From the NCBI RefSeq assembly GCF_018446385.1, contig NC_055996.1, forward strand, positions 13,999,317-14,063,316: 64,000 nucleotides of DNA. Direction: 5' to 3'. The notes beneath the pieces are model-generated. The model ran no database searches. It was not told the DNA's origin and was given only the letters and a program-made list of their open reading frames with translations. The stretch comes from Zingiber officinale. Taxonomy: Eukaryota; Streptophyta; Magnoliopsida; Zingiberales; Zingiberaceae. Made by a program: the position numbers and the translations under genes. This document shows positions 47,501 through 58,685 of this stretch, piece after piece. How positions within the stretch are numbered: position 1 is the stretch's first letter; the number at the start of each line of letters is the position of its first letter.

Positions 47501-48227
47501 TTGATAAAACATAATTTTGGCAAATCTTCAGTGTAGAATTATATCACCTACCAATGCAGCAAGACCAATCAGCATCATAAAGAAACATTAATGAGACTCT
47601 AAAGAAGAATATAAGAGATCATATCAAAAAATTATCTAAGCTATGGAAGGCCTGCATGCAAGTCAAGTCTATGAATACAAGAGCAAAAGAAGATCTGAAT
47701 GCTCCATCCTTGTTTAGCATGTTAACTATCAAAATTTCTAGGCACAGGTATTATTTGTTTACAAGCTCGGTAACAATGGAAGCCTAATAATGCCAAATGA
47801 CTAGCTAAATTCATCCACAAATTCATATGAGTCAAAATCTTTATGCAAGCATAAAAATTTTTGGCACATGAGGTTTGCGTCAGTCAACAAGCACACTCAT
47901 ATCTAAAGAAAACCAATCTACATTAAGCTGATAAACAAGTAGTTCCAGTTATCAACAAAAAAAGCCAATGCTAATTTTGTCAGGTCACAACTAAGAAACT
48001 TGGGACAAAACAGCAAATTGAGGAGGTTAGCAAGACGCACCACAGTCGTCGTCATCATCAGTATCCCAGTAAGAAGGTGAAGTGGAAGTTATTCCATTTT
48101 CGACTTGTTCAGAAGATCGCCACTCCGAGATTGAATCCCCAGATAGGCAACGCTGCTCACTCAACATCCCATCTGTAACAGGGAGCCTAAGATTCATCCC
48201 TAAATCTTCTGTTATATTTCCAGCCAT
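35514..48227 (-). CDS. TRAF1a/b-like (MUSE13/14-like) MATH-domain protein, 12 coding exons, 1112 aa
   Basis: Coding exons in order: 48227-48041, 47326-47215, 44040-43952, 43851-43783, 43690-43561, 41023-40865, 40710-40353, 40054-39942, 39750-39600, 37945-37485, 37406-37223, 36839-35514. All junctions are GT-AG and in frame (3339 nt). The acidic N-terminus ends WDTDDDDDCGPKPSDLYG. The MATH/TRAF domain is about residues 66-200 (FTWRIENFSTINKRELRSDV, YPQGCDVCNHLSLFLCVANH, WSHFAQFTIAV, DTLHRFWKKEHDWGW). Then come the conserved QVQVIREKSDQPFRCLDGQY and KHFFIEKEVTSTLVMDSLYS regions. A charged Lys/Glu helix (ERQEELIREEEA to KKKQAKQKRNNRKEKEKGK, about 420-475) precedes a long Ser/Pro-rich tail. Arabidopsis homologues (about 1055 aa) are adaptors for ubiquitin ligases that limit NLR immune-receptor levels and regulate autophagy through ATG6. 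MATH-only layout without RING or BTB fits an adaptor. Several introns host mobile elements. Confidence 0.93.
36910..36967. repeat. GCATGC/CACA dinucleotide-like microsatellite in last intron of the MATH gene
   Basis: Alternating purine-pyrimidine run of CG, CA and TG dinucleotides about 60 bp long, next to the branch region of the final intron. Confidence 0.85.
38864..39108. mobile_element. Tourist-like MITE (245 bp) with TAA target duplication
   Basis: Starts GGGGGCACTTGGTTTGC and ends CAACCAAGCACTCCC, so the ends form an imperfect terminal inverted repeat of about 15 bp. TAA occurs on both sides (38861-38863 and 39109-39111), the target duplication of PIF/Harbinger elements. It has no coding capacity. 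The middle is rich in GGGAATGGGAATGAG-like words and their complements. It lies in the MATH gene intron between exons 9 and 10. Confidence 0.85.
39430..39483 (+). mobile_element. LINE 3'-tail remnant in MATH gene intron
   Basis: CTAGTGAGATAAGGCTTGATTC followed by TTGTTGTTGTTG is the degenerate 3' end of the same LINE family as at 44359-45048 and 16875-16915. Confidence 0.5.
40238..40276. repeat. (TG)n(CG)n microsatellite in MATH gene intron
   Basis: TGTGTGTGTGTGTG followed by CGCGCGCGCGTGCGCGC. Alternating purine-pyrimidine, which could favour Z-DNA. Confidence 0.9.
41024..43560. other. Intron 5 of the MATH gene (2.5 kb)
   Basis: Lies between the exon ending the MATH domain and the exon beginning EKSDQPF. 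Contains a 174-codon minus-strand frame (42498-43022) and other frames of no known family, plus AT-rich sequence. It is part of the transcript but I find no element ends. Confidence 0.55.
44359..45048 (-). mobile_element. 5'-truncated LINE (RTE-type 3' end) with 12-bp target duplication, in MATH gene intron 2
   Basis: A minus-strand frame (45002-44415) of about 195 codons without stops carries the C-terminal part of a LINE polyprotein. Its segments are ARFKYLGSFLQNDGGIERDV, VKWRGESSVLCDRKVPLKLK, FGVECWAMTRAHEQKMRVAE and RLRWYGHVLRRP, then RGRGRPKKTWLATIKQD, the usual end region of plant LINE reverse transcriptase ORFs. The 3' end has CCCACCTAGTGGGAAAAGGCTTGG with a TTG-rich tail. AGCCTTGCATAT at 44347-44358 and 45049-45060 is the target duplication. 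Same strand as the host gene. The element is 5' truncated, as usual for LINEs. Confidence 0.85.
45680..45882. repeat. Two-copy tandem repeat, period 100 bp
   Basis: CTCGGCAAAGGAAGGGAACC occurs at 45683 and 45783, and the two 100-bp units match nearly perfectly up to GGAAACT. It lies in intron 2 of the MATH gene. The plus-strand frame through it (45556-45852) is not considered real. Confidence 0.9.
46045..46135. repeat. CT-rich microsatellite
   Basis: About 90 bp of CTCTCT with interruptions, in intron 2 of the MATH gene. Confidence 0.92.
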
Positions 48228-49090
48228 TGCCAACTAAATTTCGTTCTGCGCTTCTTTTACTGCAAACAAAAATTATCATAAAGTTATACACAGTCAGAAA
48301 GATAAAAGGCAAGAGTAGCGGTATAAAAAAAACACGTTGTTTAAATTTAGTTTATTCTGCGATAAGTAAATCGTTTGATTGAGATAAGACGAGAAGAAAA
48401 GGAAACACGAATAGAAAAATCCCCCAACATGCGATTGTCAAATTTTAGAAAAGGTGGGAATTCGTGAGAAAATCACATAATTTATCCACACACAAAAACG
48501 CTATAAGAACGAAAACCTCAATCTCCCACTCAATTCGACTATAATACAACGTCTCTCACACTCTATTTTCAGGTAGTCAGGAACCATACGTGATACTCGC
48601 GGAAGACCAGAATCGATCGAGACAAGCATTGACGACCAAACTACCAGATCAAAGGCAAAAGCAAAATCGACGAGGGAACCAAGAAAGAATCTTAGCCCAT
48701 GGAGTCAAATTGAGACGCCAGCCTATCGCTCGTTCTCCATAACCATAAACCTCCAAACCCAAATCAAACAATAGCCCACAATCGGAAACCGTCATCCCCA
48801 GCTGCAGTAATGGCATCAGTCAGAGCCAAGGTTGGAATCGCCATCGAAACAAGCGCATCCACGGAGTATCGAAAGAAACCGCCGCAAGCTCGAAAAGGGA
48901 AGCAGATCTAAATCGGCTACCTGGAGAAGCAGTATCGAGGCACGGCGGAAGCGGCAGGAGAAGGCTAGCACGAGAGGGAAAAGCCTAGTCGCCGCCCGCC
49001 TTCGAGGGAAAGCGCGAGGGGCGAGCGAGAGGAACCGAAGGCAAGCAGATTGGGGACACGGAGAGGCCGAAGAGACCGCAGTAAAAGGGG
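48228..49090 (-). other. 5' UTR (with intron) and promoter-proximal region of the MATH gene
   Basis: The minus strand has a donor CTCCAG|GTAGCC at 48921/48920 and an acceptor TTTGCAG|TAAAAG at 48260/48259, 32 bp before the start codon at 48227. The leader is therefore split by a 661-bp intron. The first exon is GC-rich and ends somewhere near 49090. The transcription start is not resolved. Confidence 0.6.
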
Positions 49091-49159
49091 GAAAAATATG
49101 CTCAAAACAGCTACAAAATTATACAGATATCGAAGGCATCGGCTTTGCATTTAACACCT

Positions 49160-49686
49160 AGAAGATTTTGGCGAATTTCCCTTCAATTGCTGGGTACCAA
49201 ACTGCAAAGTTTTAACTGTGCGTGTATAGTTGTAAAATTTCTCCGTGTAATTAATTAACAGGGCTAAATGGCTAATAATATGATTAAAGGGTTTATTTTG
49301 ATTTTACAAACTTAGTTGTACGTAAATTTAAAATTGTATGGGATGGGACACGGGGATAGCATAGCTCTTCTAACTCCCTTTAAGATGATTTATAGCGGAA
49401 AATTCAAAACGAACTCCTTTAATATTAATACAAAAGATTTATTTGATATATATATCAACATGAGATGATTAATTTAAAGATTCACATACGAGTGTATTCT
49501 TCGTTAAGAAATACATTCTTTTTCAGAACAATCTAGAGATAAAGAAACCTGGTACAACTTAAGAATAAGAATATAACTCTAAATAAAAAATAAATGTATA
49601 AATACAAATGGAAAATTTTCTTGCTTGATCTTTTGTTGCTTATAGATGCCTCTTGTAAGCTTGAAAATGTAGCAGCACTTAAACCC
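49160..49686. other. Intergenic AT-rich spacer
   Basis: Between the MATH gene promoter and the retrotransposon nest. No gene or clear element end. Confidence 0.45.
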
Positions 49687-50230
49687 TAAGCTTGTAAGAA
49701 CCAACGATGAAGAATCATGTGAGCTCGATAAGTTATTGCAGAGAAGAACTTCGCCAACGATTTTATTCTTCGCGATCTAGGGCTCCGAATCAATTGAGTT
49801 ATTTCCAATCAATTACCACGTCAGATCCAGGTGATCACAATTGTCAAAAACTCGCAACCTGTGAAATGGTCATCTCCCAATCGATCGGCTGATCGATTGG
49901 GGGCAGTTGGATCGATCAGCTGATCAATCCAGAATGCTTCTATACTCTTGTAGAAGACTCCAGAATTGATTGACCAATTGATTCCGACTGCCTCGCGATA
50001 TCGTGAGAATACTGACTCTAATCGATTAACTGATCGATTGGAGTAGCCCAATCGATCAGTTGATTGAAGCCTTCTATGCTCATGCGATTTTCACTCAATC
50101 GATCACCTGATCGATTGAGCTCCTCGGGTCAAAAAGTACTAACCAATCAATCCACTAATCGATTGGGCTCTGGCTCAATCAATCACCTGATCGACTGACC
50201 AACCCAAACTTACTTAACTTAAGTCTAGGG
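49687..50230. repeat. Remnant of a Copia-type LTR with ATCGAT palindrome array, split by a later insertion
   Basis: Contains a run of inverted repeats such as CCAATCGATCGGCTGATCGATTGGG (about 49858-50200), as in the LTR at 6510-7887. It ends at TAGGG (50226-50230). The sequence appears to resume after 54447 with TAGGGTTTCCAATCC and then CCGTGACCTGTTGGGA and TTGACCCACTTGGAC, words that follow the palindrome array in the 6510-7887 LTR (about 7270-7420). So an older LTR was interrupted here. Confidence 0.7.
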
Positions 50231-52704
50231 TGTTAGATTTTGAGGAATGTCCTAAGGCAATCGCCTTACGATTTTTACTAAATATAGATTCACTATTTGA
50301 GTGCATATTATTGTTAAAGTGTATACTGAAAGCCTACGCTTTTGTAAACTTTTATTTTGAATAAAGAATCACATTTGATCAAATTGTCTACATTTGTTTG
50401 TAGTTGTTCAATTAATTTATATTGTAGATAACATAATATGTGGTGTCACATACAGAAGATGATGTTATCAGTACCTTATAAATTATAAACAGTAGCTCAC
50501 GACCAAAATGGAAAGGAACAAACCATTGGAAGGTCGTAGTGTAATTAGGAATTAGTTTATCTTAACTATATAATTACACTAGTACACTTAGAGTGTATTG
50601 AGTAGGACCATTAGAGGTCGTTTCTTTTATACTGACTTTATAAAAGAACAAAGACCTCAGTTATTATGGAAGTGTGTGCTCTTAATCCTAATATAATAAC
50701 AAGCACATATATTTGATATTTATTTCTTTAATTTATCAATGGGTGAGATTTAGTTCGATAAATCAATAAGCCTGATAAGTTGGGAAATGATATCACTTAT
50801 AGTGTGTGTTGTTAATTATAGAAGGAAACTGTGTCCTAGTGATCTAGGTTGATAATGTCCCCAAGATGAGCTCATAAAGATTGTCATGTTAAACCCTGCA
50901 GGTGGACTTAGTCCGACATGATGATAAGGTTGAGTGGTACTATTCTTGGATTAAGATATTAATTAAATGAGTTATCAGTAACTCACTTAATTAGTGGACA
51001 TTCGACATCTTAAACACAGGGAGACTAACACACTCATAATAAGAAGGAGCCCAAAAATGTAATTTGGGATTGGTGCGGTAGTTCAATAATAGTTCTCTAG
51101 TGGAATGAATTATTATTGATAAAATTAAGTTGTGTGTTCGGGACGAACACGGGATGCTTAATTTTATCGGGAGACCAAAACCAATTCCTCCTCTCGGTCC
51201 CTATCGTAGCCTCTTATTTATAGAGTACTATACCCACCTATACCCACCTTCATACCCATGATGTAGGGGCCGGCCAAGCTAGCTTGTGGATCAATCTAGG
51301 GCCGGCCAAGCCTTGGTCCTAGCTTGATCCCAAGCTTAGGTGGCCGGCCCCCATTAAATTAAAAAGAATTTTAATTTTAAATTTTTCTTATGTGAAAGAT
51401 ATAATTTATTGGAGAGATTAAAAATTAAAATATCTCTTTTAAAAGAATCTACAAAAGATTAAAGAAAGAGATTAGATCTCTTTCCTTGTTTGTAGATTGA
51501 AAAGATATTTTATTTTTCTTCTTTATAAATTATTCACATGTTGAAAAATTAAAATTATAGAAATTTTTTTTTATCAACCATGAAGGGATTTTAAAGGGAA
51601 ATTTTATTTTTAAAAATTTTCGAAGACAAATAAGGAATTTTAATTGTTGATTGAAATTGCCTTGTTTGCTCTTAATGATGTGGTCGGCCATGACAAGGAG
51701 GTTTAGGAAATTTTGTTTAATTTTTCTTAATTAATTCATGTCAAGGAAAGTTAAGGAAATTTTATTGTAATTAAATTTCCTTATTTGCCAAAGCTAAGGA
51801 TTATAAAAGAGGGGGTTTTGGGAGCCTTCAAGGTGAATAACCTCTATTATTTTCTCCCTCTTTTCTTCCTTGGTGTGGCCGGTCCTTCTCTTTTCTCTTC
51901 TCTCCATCCTTGTGGCCGAACCTCACATCTTCTTGGAGATCTTGTGGTGGCCGGATTCTAGCTTGGAGAAGAAGGAGAGAAAGTTTGTATCCCTTGGAGC
52001 ATTGGTGGTGTTTTCTCTTCATCCTTGGATAAGCTCTTGTTGTTGCTGAACCTTGCAAGGAGGAGGAGAAGGTGCTTTGGTGGTTTCTCATCTCGGAAGA
52101 TTGTTGCTCACACAACGTCCGAGGTTAGAAGAGAAATACGGTAGAAGACCTAGAGGTTTTTGCTTGCAAAAGAAAAGGTATACTAGTATTTAACTTCCGC
52201 ATCATACTAGTTTTATCTTCATGTAAAAAATACCAAATACAAGAGGCATTCGATTCTAGTATTTCGAATTTGTTTTCGATGTTGTGTTCTTTTGTTTTTC
52301 TTTTCCTTGTGATTTGATTGTTCTTTTCGGTTGACCTAAAGTTATTTAAGGAAATTAAATATTAGCTTTCCTTAAAAGGCTTTGTCTAGGCGGTGGTGGT
52401 TGTTCCCATATCCAAGAAGGTCATATACCTCGCCATGCAGTCCTGGAAGCCAATTTTGGAAATTAATATTTAATGGAATTAATAATCTAGGAGATTTGGA
52501 TCGAACGTGTTAAGTTCCGCAGGAGATCCAAGTCTAAACCTAAAAGCACAAATAGATTAAACTTTGGATCAAACGTGTTAAGTTCCACAGGCGATCCAAG
52601 TTTAATTTAAAAGAACACATGGTAGCTAGGAAAAGGTTCAGACCTTTGTACAAAATTTTTGTACAGTGGAACCATTAGGCTTTCCGAGTAACAACCAACA
52701 ATTA
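50231..52704 (+). repeat. Copia-type LTR (2474 bp), TG...CA ends
   Basis: Begins TGTTAGATTTTGAGG and ends CCGAGTAACAACCAACA. Internal features common in this kind of LTR are seen: GGCCGGCC-containing segment around 51270-51350, a TATA-like TTATAAAAGAGGG at 51791, and a terminal GTACAGTGGAACCATTAGGC. Just after its end there is ATTATATG rather than a TGGTATCAG primer site, so it is not followed by an intact internal region. Orientation is inferred from the order of promoter-like and terminal words. Confidence 0.7.
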
Positions 52705-54447
52705 TATGTTTGATTGTCTTAAACTCATTTGCTGAATATCCGTAATATAATTCATAGTATGAGAGAAATTGTGATTGGATCACAACTAGTGATTATCTCT
52801 ACATGTGCAATTATGAACGTATTGAAATTTTCCTAATCATAGAATTGATGCATTCAGACATCATCAATTCTGTAAGAGAAGCACGGGCTATACTCCTTGG
52901 TTCACCAAACAGCTATTTTCTCACTGGCTGGAGACATTGGGATGTCGAGAGTTAAACGTGGATGCTAGTTATGGTAACTAGTTCATTGGAGTGACTCACT
53001 GTAAGACTTCATATGGTTATCTATATATATGGATATGTCTATGAAGCTCTTGTTGCATCTCGAGTGCAAGTTTCCTTCAACTTGAGGTATACAAGTCATC
53101 TTGGTCATGGAGACTTATACTTTGGCATCTTAAGCAAGCACCTCATTAAGGTGTGGACCCGGGATAATTGGATATAAGTCGAAATGCTCGAAGATGTTTG
53201 GATAGCCCATAGAAGATTCACCACTCCTTGCGAAGAGACGTATACCTTATGGCCACTTGTTAGGATTATTACTCAAAATCTTTGGCCAAAGCATCACATG
53301 TTAAGAGTGTAAGACTCTTAGACACATGTACGAGTAATTTGAATCTATAAAACGAGGAAGTATTACTTGGGCTACGTATGACATAGTCAATCTAGTGGGG
53401 ATAAACACATAGACCATGTCTTGAACCAAGTGAGTATAAGACGAATGAAAGGAATAAGGAACGACTCACTGTAACTACTGAAGAGTTTAGAATTAGTTCT
53501 AAGATAAACTATGATTTTCTAGCTAATTAGGGATCATGATGTACTACTAGGCGCCACTCATGATTGTTCTATAATTTAGTAGTTAATTATGGATGGTCAA
53601 GATAAACCAAAAACCTATTAGGTTGCACGTATTAATGAGTCTCTAAAAGACGTAAAACAAGTTAAAGAATATAATTCTTAGATCAAGAGATAAATATTTG
53701 GTTGGACTATACATAAGATAAATATGGAAATATTTGTCATGATGGAAGCGCGTATGGGCTACATCTCTTATAGTAGAGTTGAACCATATTTGGTTTAATC
53801 ATGAATTAGTCATAAACCAACTTAGTTTAGTTGTGAACCAAACCAGGGGTTAATGGGCTAATTTTTTGTTAAGGGATAATGGGTTGAATTTGGGCTTTCT
53901 AATCCAACTCATTAAAGAGGATTATATATAGATATAATTGAGAGAAAATTAGATACAAGTTTTATTATTTGGTTGATTGTATTTTTGGAAACCTAATCCT
54001 CCTCTCCCTCTCCTCTCTTTCCCGCTGCCAACAACAAGGAGGCTTCCCTCCTTGTTGTCGTGACCACCACAAGGAATAATTTCTTCCTTGTGTCATTCTC
54101 TTCTTCTTCCTCTTGATCCCACTTCTTCGCTCATGGCTAGTAACTTCCAAAGGAGAGCCTTATACTCAAGGAGTTATCTTGAGGAGCTCGGCGTGAATAT
54201 AAATAGAGGCGAGGTTTGACAACATCTTTACGGTTGATGTCCTTCTCATTACAGGTCATCCGTAAGGTATACCTAGCTTAAATTTACTTCCCGTAAAAAT
54301 TTTAATTATCCGATCATGCTTGACATGTTTATCCTTGTATGCGTGTGGTGTGTGATGTAATAATTAGGAATTATTATTGTTTATTTTTCACTGCGAATGT
54401 TTATGAAACGTGTTCTAGCATGCACCCACGTCGGGAATATCCAAACA
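52705..54447 (+). repeat. Second Copia-type LTR (end defined, start uncertain)
   Basis: Ends GGAATATCCAAACA at 54447. The same end word occurs at 57505, where it is followed by a primer-binding site, so this is the 3' end of an LTR. The start may be TGTTTGGATA at 53195 (perfect 10-bp inverted repeat with TATCCAAACA) or the TGTTTGATTG near 52710. It is followed by TAGGG, the same five bases that stand before 50231, suggesting one compound insertion. Confidence 0.6.
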
Positions 54448-54637
54448 TAGGGTTTCCAATCCAAACATTCGGTCAACCGTGACCTGTTGGGACTCCCTGA
54501 TACCTAGCACTTGGTCAACCTTGACCTGTTGGGATTTCGTCACCAAGTGTCAGGTCAATCCTTTGACCCACTTGGACTTTTCTCCTCGCGTCAAGGAATT
54601 GTTTTGAGGAGCTCAGTGTGGATACAAATAGAGGCAA
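54448..54637. repeat. Continuation of interrupted LTR plus truncated start of another LTR copy
   Basis: 54448-54593 matches the GGTCAACCTTGACCTGTTGGGA-type LTR sequence. From 54594 (TCAAGGAATTG.TTTGAGGAGCTC) it matches 54163-54200 of the second Copia-type LTR and continues after the solo gypsy LTR at 57263. Confidence 0.65.
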
Positions 54638-57262
54638 TGTAAGATACGGTAAAATTAAATAATAAGTGTTATTGGAGAAATAACCTTATTAGATTTTTCA
54701 AAAAAAATTAGAATTTTTTCGGGATTTAAATGGAGTTCGTATGACACGTTTAAGTGAGTGAGTCGATTAAACTTAGAGAAAGCATGTTTGGAATACTCAT
54801 TTAGTTGGGAGTTGATTGTTTTAATTAACTTAGGTATAAACCTAAGTTCCTAACCTTATTCCTCCCCTCTGCGTCGATGTCTCCTTTCTCCACCCGATCG
54901 CGTCACCCTCTTCACTAGGACAACTTAGCAACAACCAGTGTCGCACTCACCCAGGGCAGCCACCACTCTTGTCCCCGATTGGTTGTTGGTCATCGTCCAG
55001 AGGTTGCCTAATACCTACTTCGACCACTCTTTGGCCACAAGATCCCGTGTCGGATCTCTCTTCTCCATCCGACGAGAAGTCGAACACTAGCTAGGCATAA
55101 CGCTATGGTCTCTATTATTCCGACAAGACCAAGGGTTTGATTGAATGTAAGATCTCTGGTTTAAGAGGATTATTGATCATTAATTAGCTTGAATTTCTAA
55201 TGTAGAGTGTTCATTGTGGAATTGGGATGATTGGATTTGGTAGATCCATTTCTGTGTTGTTTGAGGCATTAGATTGACTGAGAAACATATTTAATAGATA
55301 ATGAATGGATTGGTTTATACCTAGATCTAATGCAATTTAATTATGGAAGAATTATGAATATTCCAATATGGTTGTGATGGTTTATGGGTTGAGACTAGTC
55401 GGTTCTTATTGAGATGAATTATGTATGCTTGGTTCATGATAGATTGCCAGTTGATGGGATTATAATTGGGAAGATTTTAAAGGATTCATGTATTAGATTA
55501 ATTGAAGTTGATCATTAAATTAGATTAATTAATGATCGCTTGGATTAGGGTTTTCCCTATCTGTTTTAAGCCTTGAAGTCTAGATAATTATTGTAGATGT
55601 GACTAGCTAAACTCCACATTACAAGATTACAGGACTTTATTTTGAAATGAGCGTCTCGACGTGGGATTGTTTAGCACGATTGACAGATAAAGGCGGATAC
55701 TTCCTGCTTTGTCTCTTTAGCATATTGATCTTGGTGCATAAGCTATATATTCAGATAGTTACTTTGTTTATCTTGACTCCACTCGTATTTTTCTTGTGCT
55801 TGATGTTTATCCACTCGATATTTGAGCTACTCGTTTCTATATCTATACAGTCACTCGTTACTATCTATGATATTTAGCAGATACTAGATACCATGTTTAC
55901 TTACTTTGACTACTGTTTATTTATGTAACTTATTGAGCATGTGAGCTTCATGTAGCATACCTGATTTCTATTTATATATATATGATGACTATTGCATTTT
56001 ACGCATCATGTCATTGCATGCATACCGGTGACCATGTCTCCCTTGTGGTTGAGAGGATCATTGGCCAGGGTTGCACGCTCGACCACTCATGAGTAGTGGT
56101 AGCTAGAGCAGATGCCGCTTGTCCTGTCGTGCTCCCACTCAGTCACTCATGGGTAGTGACGACTAGAGATATGAGTAGCAGGAACCTCGTGCTACGTAGT
56201 TATTCAGCTACTACGCAAACTGTCCACTCGGTCACTCGAGAGTAGTGATGACTGGAGTGTCATACAGTTGTCATCGATCCGGTCTCTCGACCATATAAGA
56301 GGTCGTGGTGCAGAGGGGTGGGCGGGGTGACCATCCATACATACGTTGTTGTTATTATACTTATGTTGTTGTTGCTTACTTATGTTGTTGTTGTTGTTTA
56401 CTTATGTTGTTGTTGCTTACTTATCCAGTTATCCTGTGGTTTTAGTTTATCCATATGATAGACATGCTTACATATGCTGAGTTATATACATGTGGTAGGT
56501 GTTTAAACACTGACTTACTTATTGGTAATATGTATATACCTCACATGTTACTCTTGTAGTTATGAGCAGTACTATAGCAGATCCTTATTACTCCTGACGT
56601 TCTATTACTAACCTAGGATATGGTTTCAAGTATGGACATTTATTATGATAACATGGTAGTATTTGCTATTTTTCATATGAGACTGTATACCTTTATATCT
56701 CTAGTTCTTAATTATGTTCATACATTATCTGTCTATTACCCGCTGAGTCTTAGTACTCACCACCCCGTAAACTAATTTATTTCGCCAAGTAGCATGTAAA
56801 GGATTTTTGGAGTCGCCTGAAGATCCTGTCCGCCAGTCCCATGTCACATCGAGCGACCTCTATCGTTATTACTTCCACTCGTATTAATGGTTTTGTACTT
56901 GTATTTGTATTATGTACCTTCTATATGGTTTTCCGGACTTGTGATGTCTTTTATTTTAGGTTATGAACTTCTTATGTCAAGTCGGGTCGACTCACAGTTA
57001 GTTGTATTATTTATATGTTTTGCTTATGCCTTCCGCTGTGTTTTTAGTACAGCCGTGTGGGCTGCTTATTATACAATTACGTGGTTATATTCTTTTTGTT
57101 CCAGCCATGTGGGTTGTGTATATAACTGTGTGGTTGTGTTTTATATCCAACCGTGTGGGCTTATGAGTAGCCTTGGGCAATGTATACTAGTTTCATTTGT
57201 CACTGCTACAGGGGAGGTGCTGTCCGATTTTCGTCGGACAACCTTACACTCGGGGTGTGACA
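54638..57262 (+). repeat. Solo LTR (2625 bp) of a chromovirus-type Ty3-gypsy element
   Basis: Begins TGTAAGATACGG and ends CTACAGGGGAGGTGCTG...GGGGTGTGACA. The same terminal layout (ACAGGGGAGATGCTGCCGG...GGGGGCGTGACA) is found in the LTR of the chromovirus at 60976-63435, so it is a member of that lineage. It splits a Copia LTR: the left side ends AATAGAGGCAA and the right side resumes TGCGAGGTTCG, where the intact copy at 54190-54215 reads AATAGAGGCGAGGTTTG. The target duplication is GGCAA/TGCGA, each one step from GGCGA. There is no internal region, hence solo. Confidence 0.82.
56035..56290. repeat. Triplicated phrase with near-palindromic core inside gypsy LTR
   Basis: Three copies, spaced about 65-110 bp, of a phrase like CGGTCACTCATGGGTAGTGA followed by GACTAGAG. 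Cores ACTCATGAGT and CTCGAG are palindromic. The same three-copy arrangement recurs at 60540-60730 in the partial sister LTR. Confidence 0.75.
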
Positions 57263-57505
57263 TGCGAGGTTCGACAACGTCGCTACGGTTGATGCCCTTC
57301 TCGTTACAGGTCATCCGTAAGGTATACCTAACATAAATTTACTTCCTGTAAAATTTTAATTATGCAATCATGTTTAACATGTTATATCCTTGTATGCGTG
57401 TGGTGTGTATGATGTAATAATTAGGGATTATTATTGTTTTATTTTCCACTGCGCATGTTTACGAAACCTAGTTTAGCACGTACCCGCATCGAACATATCC
57501 AAACA
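57263..57505 (+). repeat. 3' part of a Copia-type 5' LTR
   Basis: Matches 54205-54447 closely (GAGGTTCGACAACGTCG..., GTTACAGGTCATCCGTAAGG, TATCCTTGTATGCGTGTGG) and ends ATATCCAAACA at 57505, directly before a primer-binding site. Confidence 0.85.
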
Positions 57506-57506
57506 G

Positions 57507-57519
57507 TGGTATCAGAGCC
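57507..57519 (+). other. Primer-binding site of the Copia-type element
   Basis: TGGTATCAGAGCC one base after the LTR end, complementary to initiator tRNA-Met. It shows that a plus-strand internal region begins here. Confidence 0.92.
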
Positions 57520-58685
57520 TGATCATGCTTCGACATGATCGTAAAATTATTTTACGGTTCGCAATTAGTGTTGTAATTAATTTTAGATTTTTTTTTTTAA
57601 ATTATTAAGACTTTTCTATGTTTGGAAGTTTCCTAAATGGTTAGGAAATTCTATTTTTAGAAAGTTTTTTTATATAATTTTAGAAAATTAAATTTAGAAA
57701 TATTCTATTAATTTAGAAATTATCATTTCTGAAATTTTAAGAAATATTCTATTTTTGAAAAAATTTCTAATTTGTTAGGTAATACCAAATATAGAAAGAT
57801 TCTGAAATTATAAAAAAATCCAGATTTAAGATATTCTAAATTAAATTTTAGAATTAATCTTTTCTGAAATTTTCAGATTTATTAAAATATTATATTTTTA
57901 GAAAATTTTCTAAATTGTTAGGAAATACTAAATTTGTAAAGATTTAAAAAATCATTAAAAATCTAGATTTGAGATATTTTAAATTAAATTATAGAATTAA
58001 TCTTTTATGAAATTTTTGAATTTATTAAAATATTCTATTGTTAGAAAGTTTCCTAAATTGTTAGGAAATACTAAATTTGAAAAGATTTAGAAAATTATTT
58101 AAAAAAAATTAGATTTGAATTATTCTATAATAAATTAAGAAATGTTAATTATTTATTTTCTAAATTTTTAGGAAATTAATTTGAAAATTTGTTTTCAAAA
58201 TAATTAAAGATTCTTGATTGATAGAAAGATTCTAGATGAAATATATTAATTAAATTTAGAAATTAGTTTACTAATTTAATTAAATAAAGCTTAATTAGTT
58301 AAAATCAGATTTATAACATATGTAAATTTATGTCATGTTCATACCATATTGTATGTTATGTAAATGCATTAATTATGGCATGATTAGATTTTACCATGCA
58401 TACGATGTGATTAGATCTTACCATATGTGTGATATGTCATACTATGTCATGCATGTAATGTGTCATGTCATCATTTATATCATGCGCGCGACGTGTCATG
58501 TCATCATTTATGTCATGTATGTAATACCATGTAGATAGAATATTTGCATGATGTAGATGTGACCAAATCCCTTACACAATATTAAAACCTACACCTTCCG
58601 TTAATATGATAAGAACCAGAGTTTAAGTTTGAGTTGTTAGCCAAAGTCAAGCTCAACTTGAAATTAAATATACTCAAACCATTGA
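57520..58685 (+). mobile_element. Untranslated leader of the Copia-type element with AT-rich tandem repeats
   Basis: Follows the primer site. From about 57620 to 58180 it is very AT-rich and built from about four repeats of 135-143 bp, marked by the phrase CTAAATTGTTAGGAAATAC at about 57634, 57771, 57911 and 58054. Then a TCATGTCATCATTTAT repeat follows (58440-58520). No gag frame is reached because another LTR inserts at 58686. Confidence 0.75.

Noticed and set aside
49858-50200. CRISPR-like pattern of repeats and spacers
   Set aside because: Irregular palindromes in a plant LTR; spacers vary in length and there are no cas genes.
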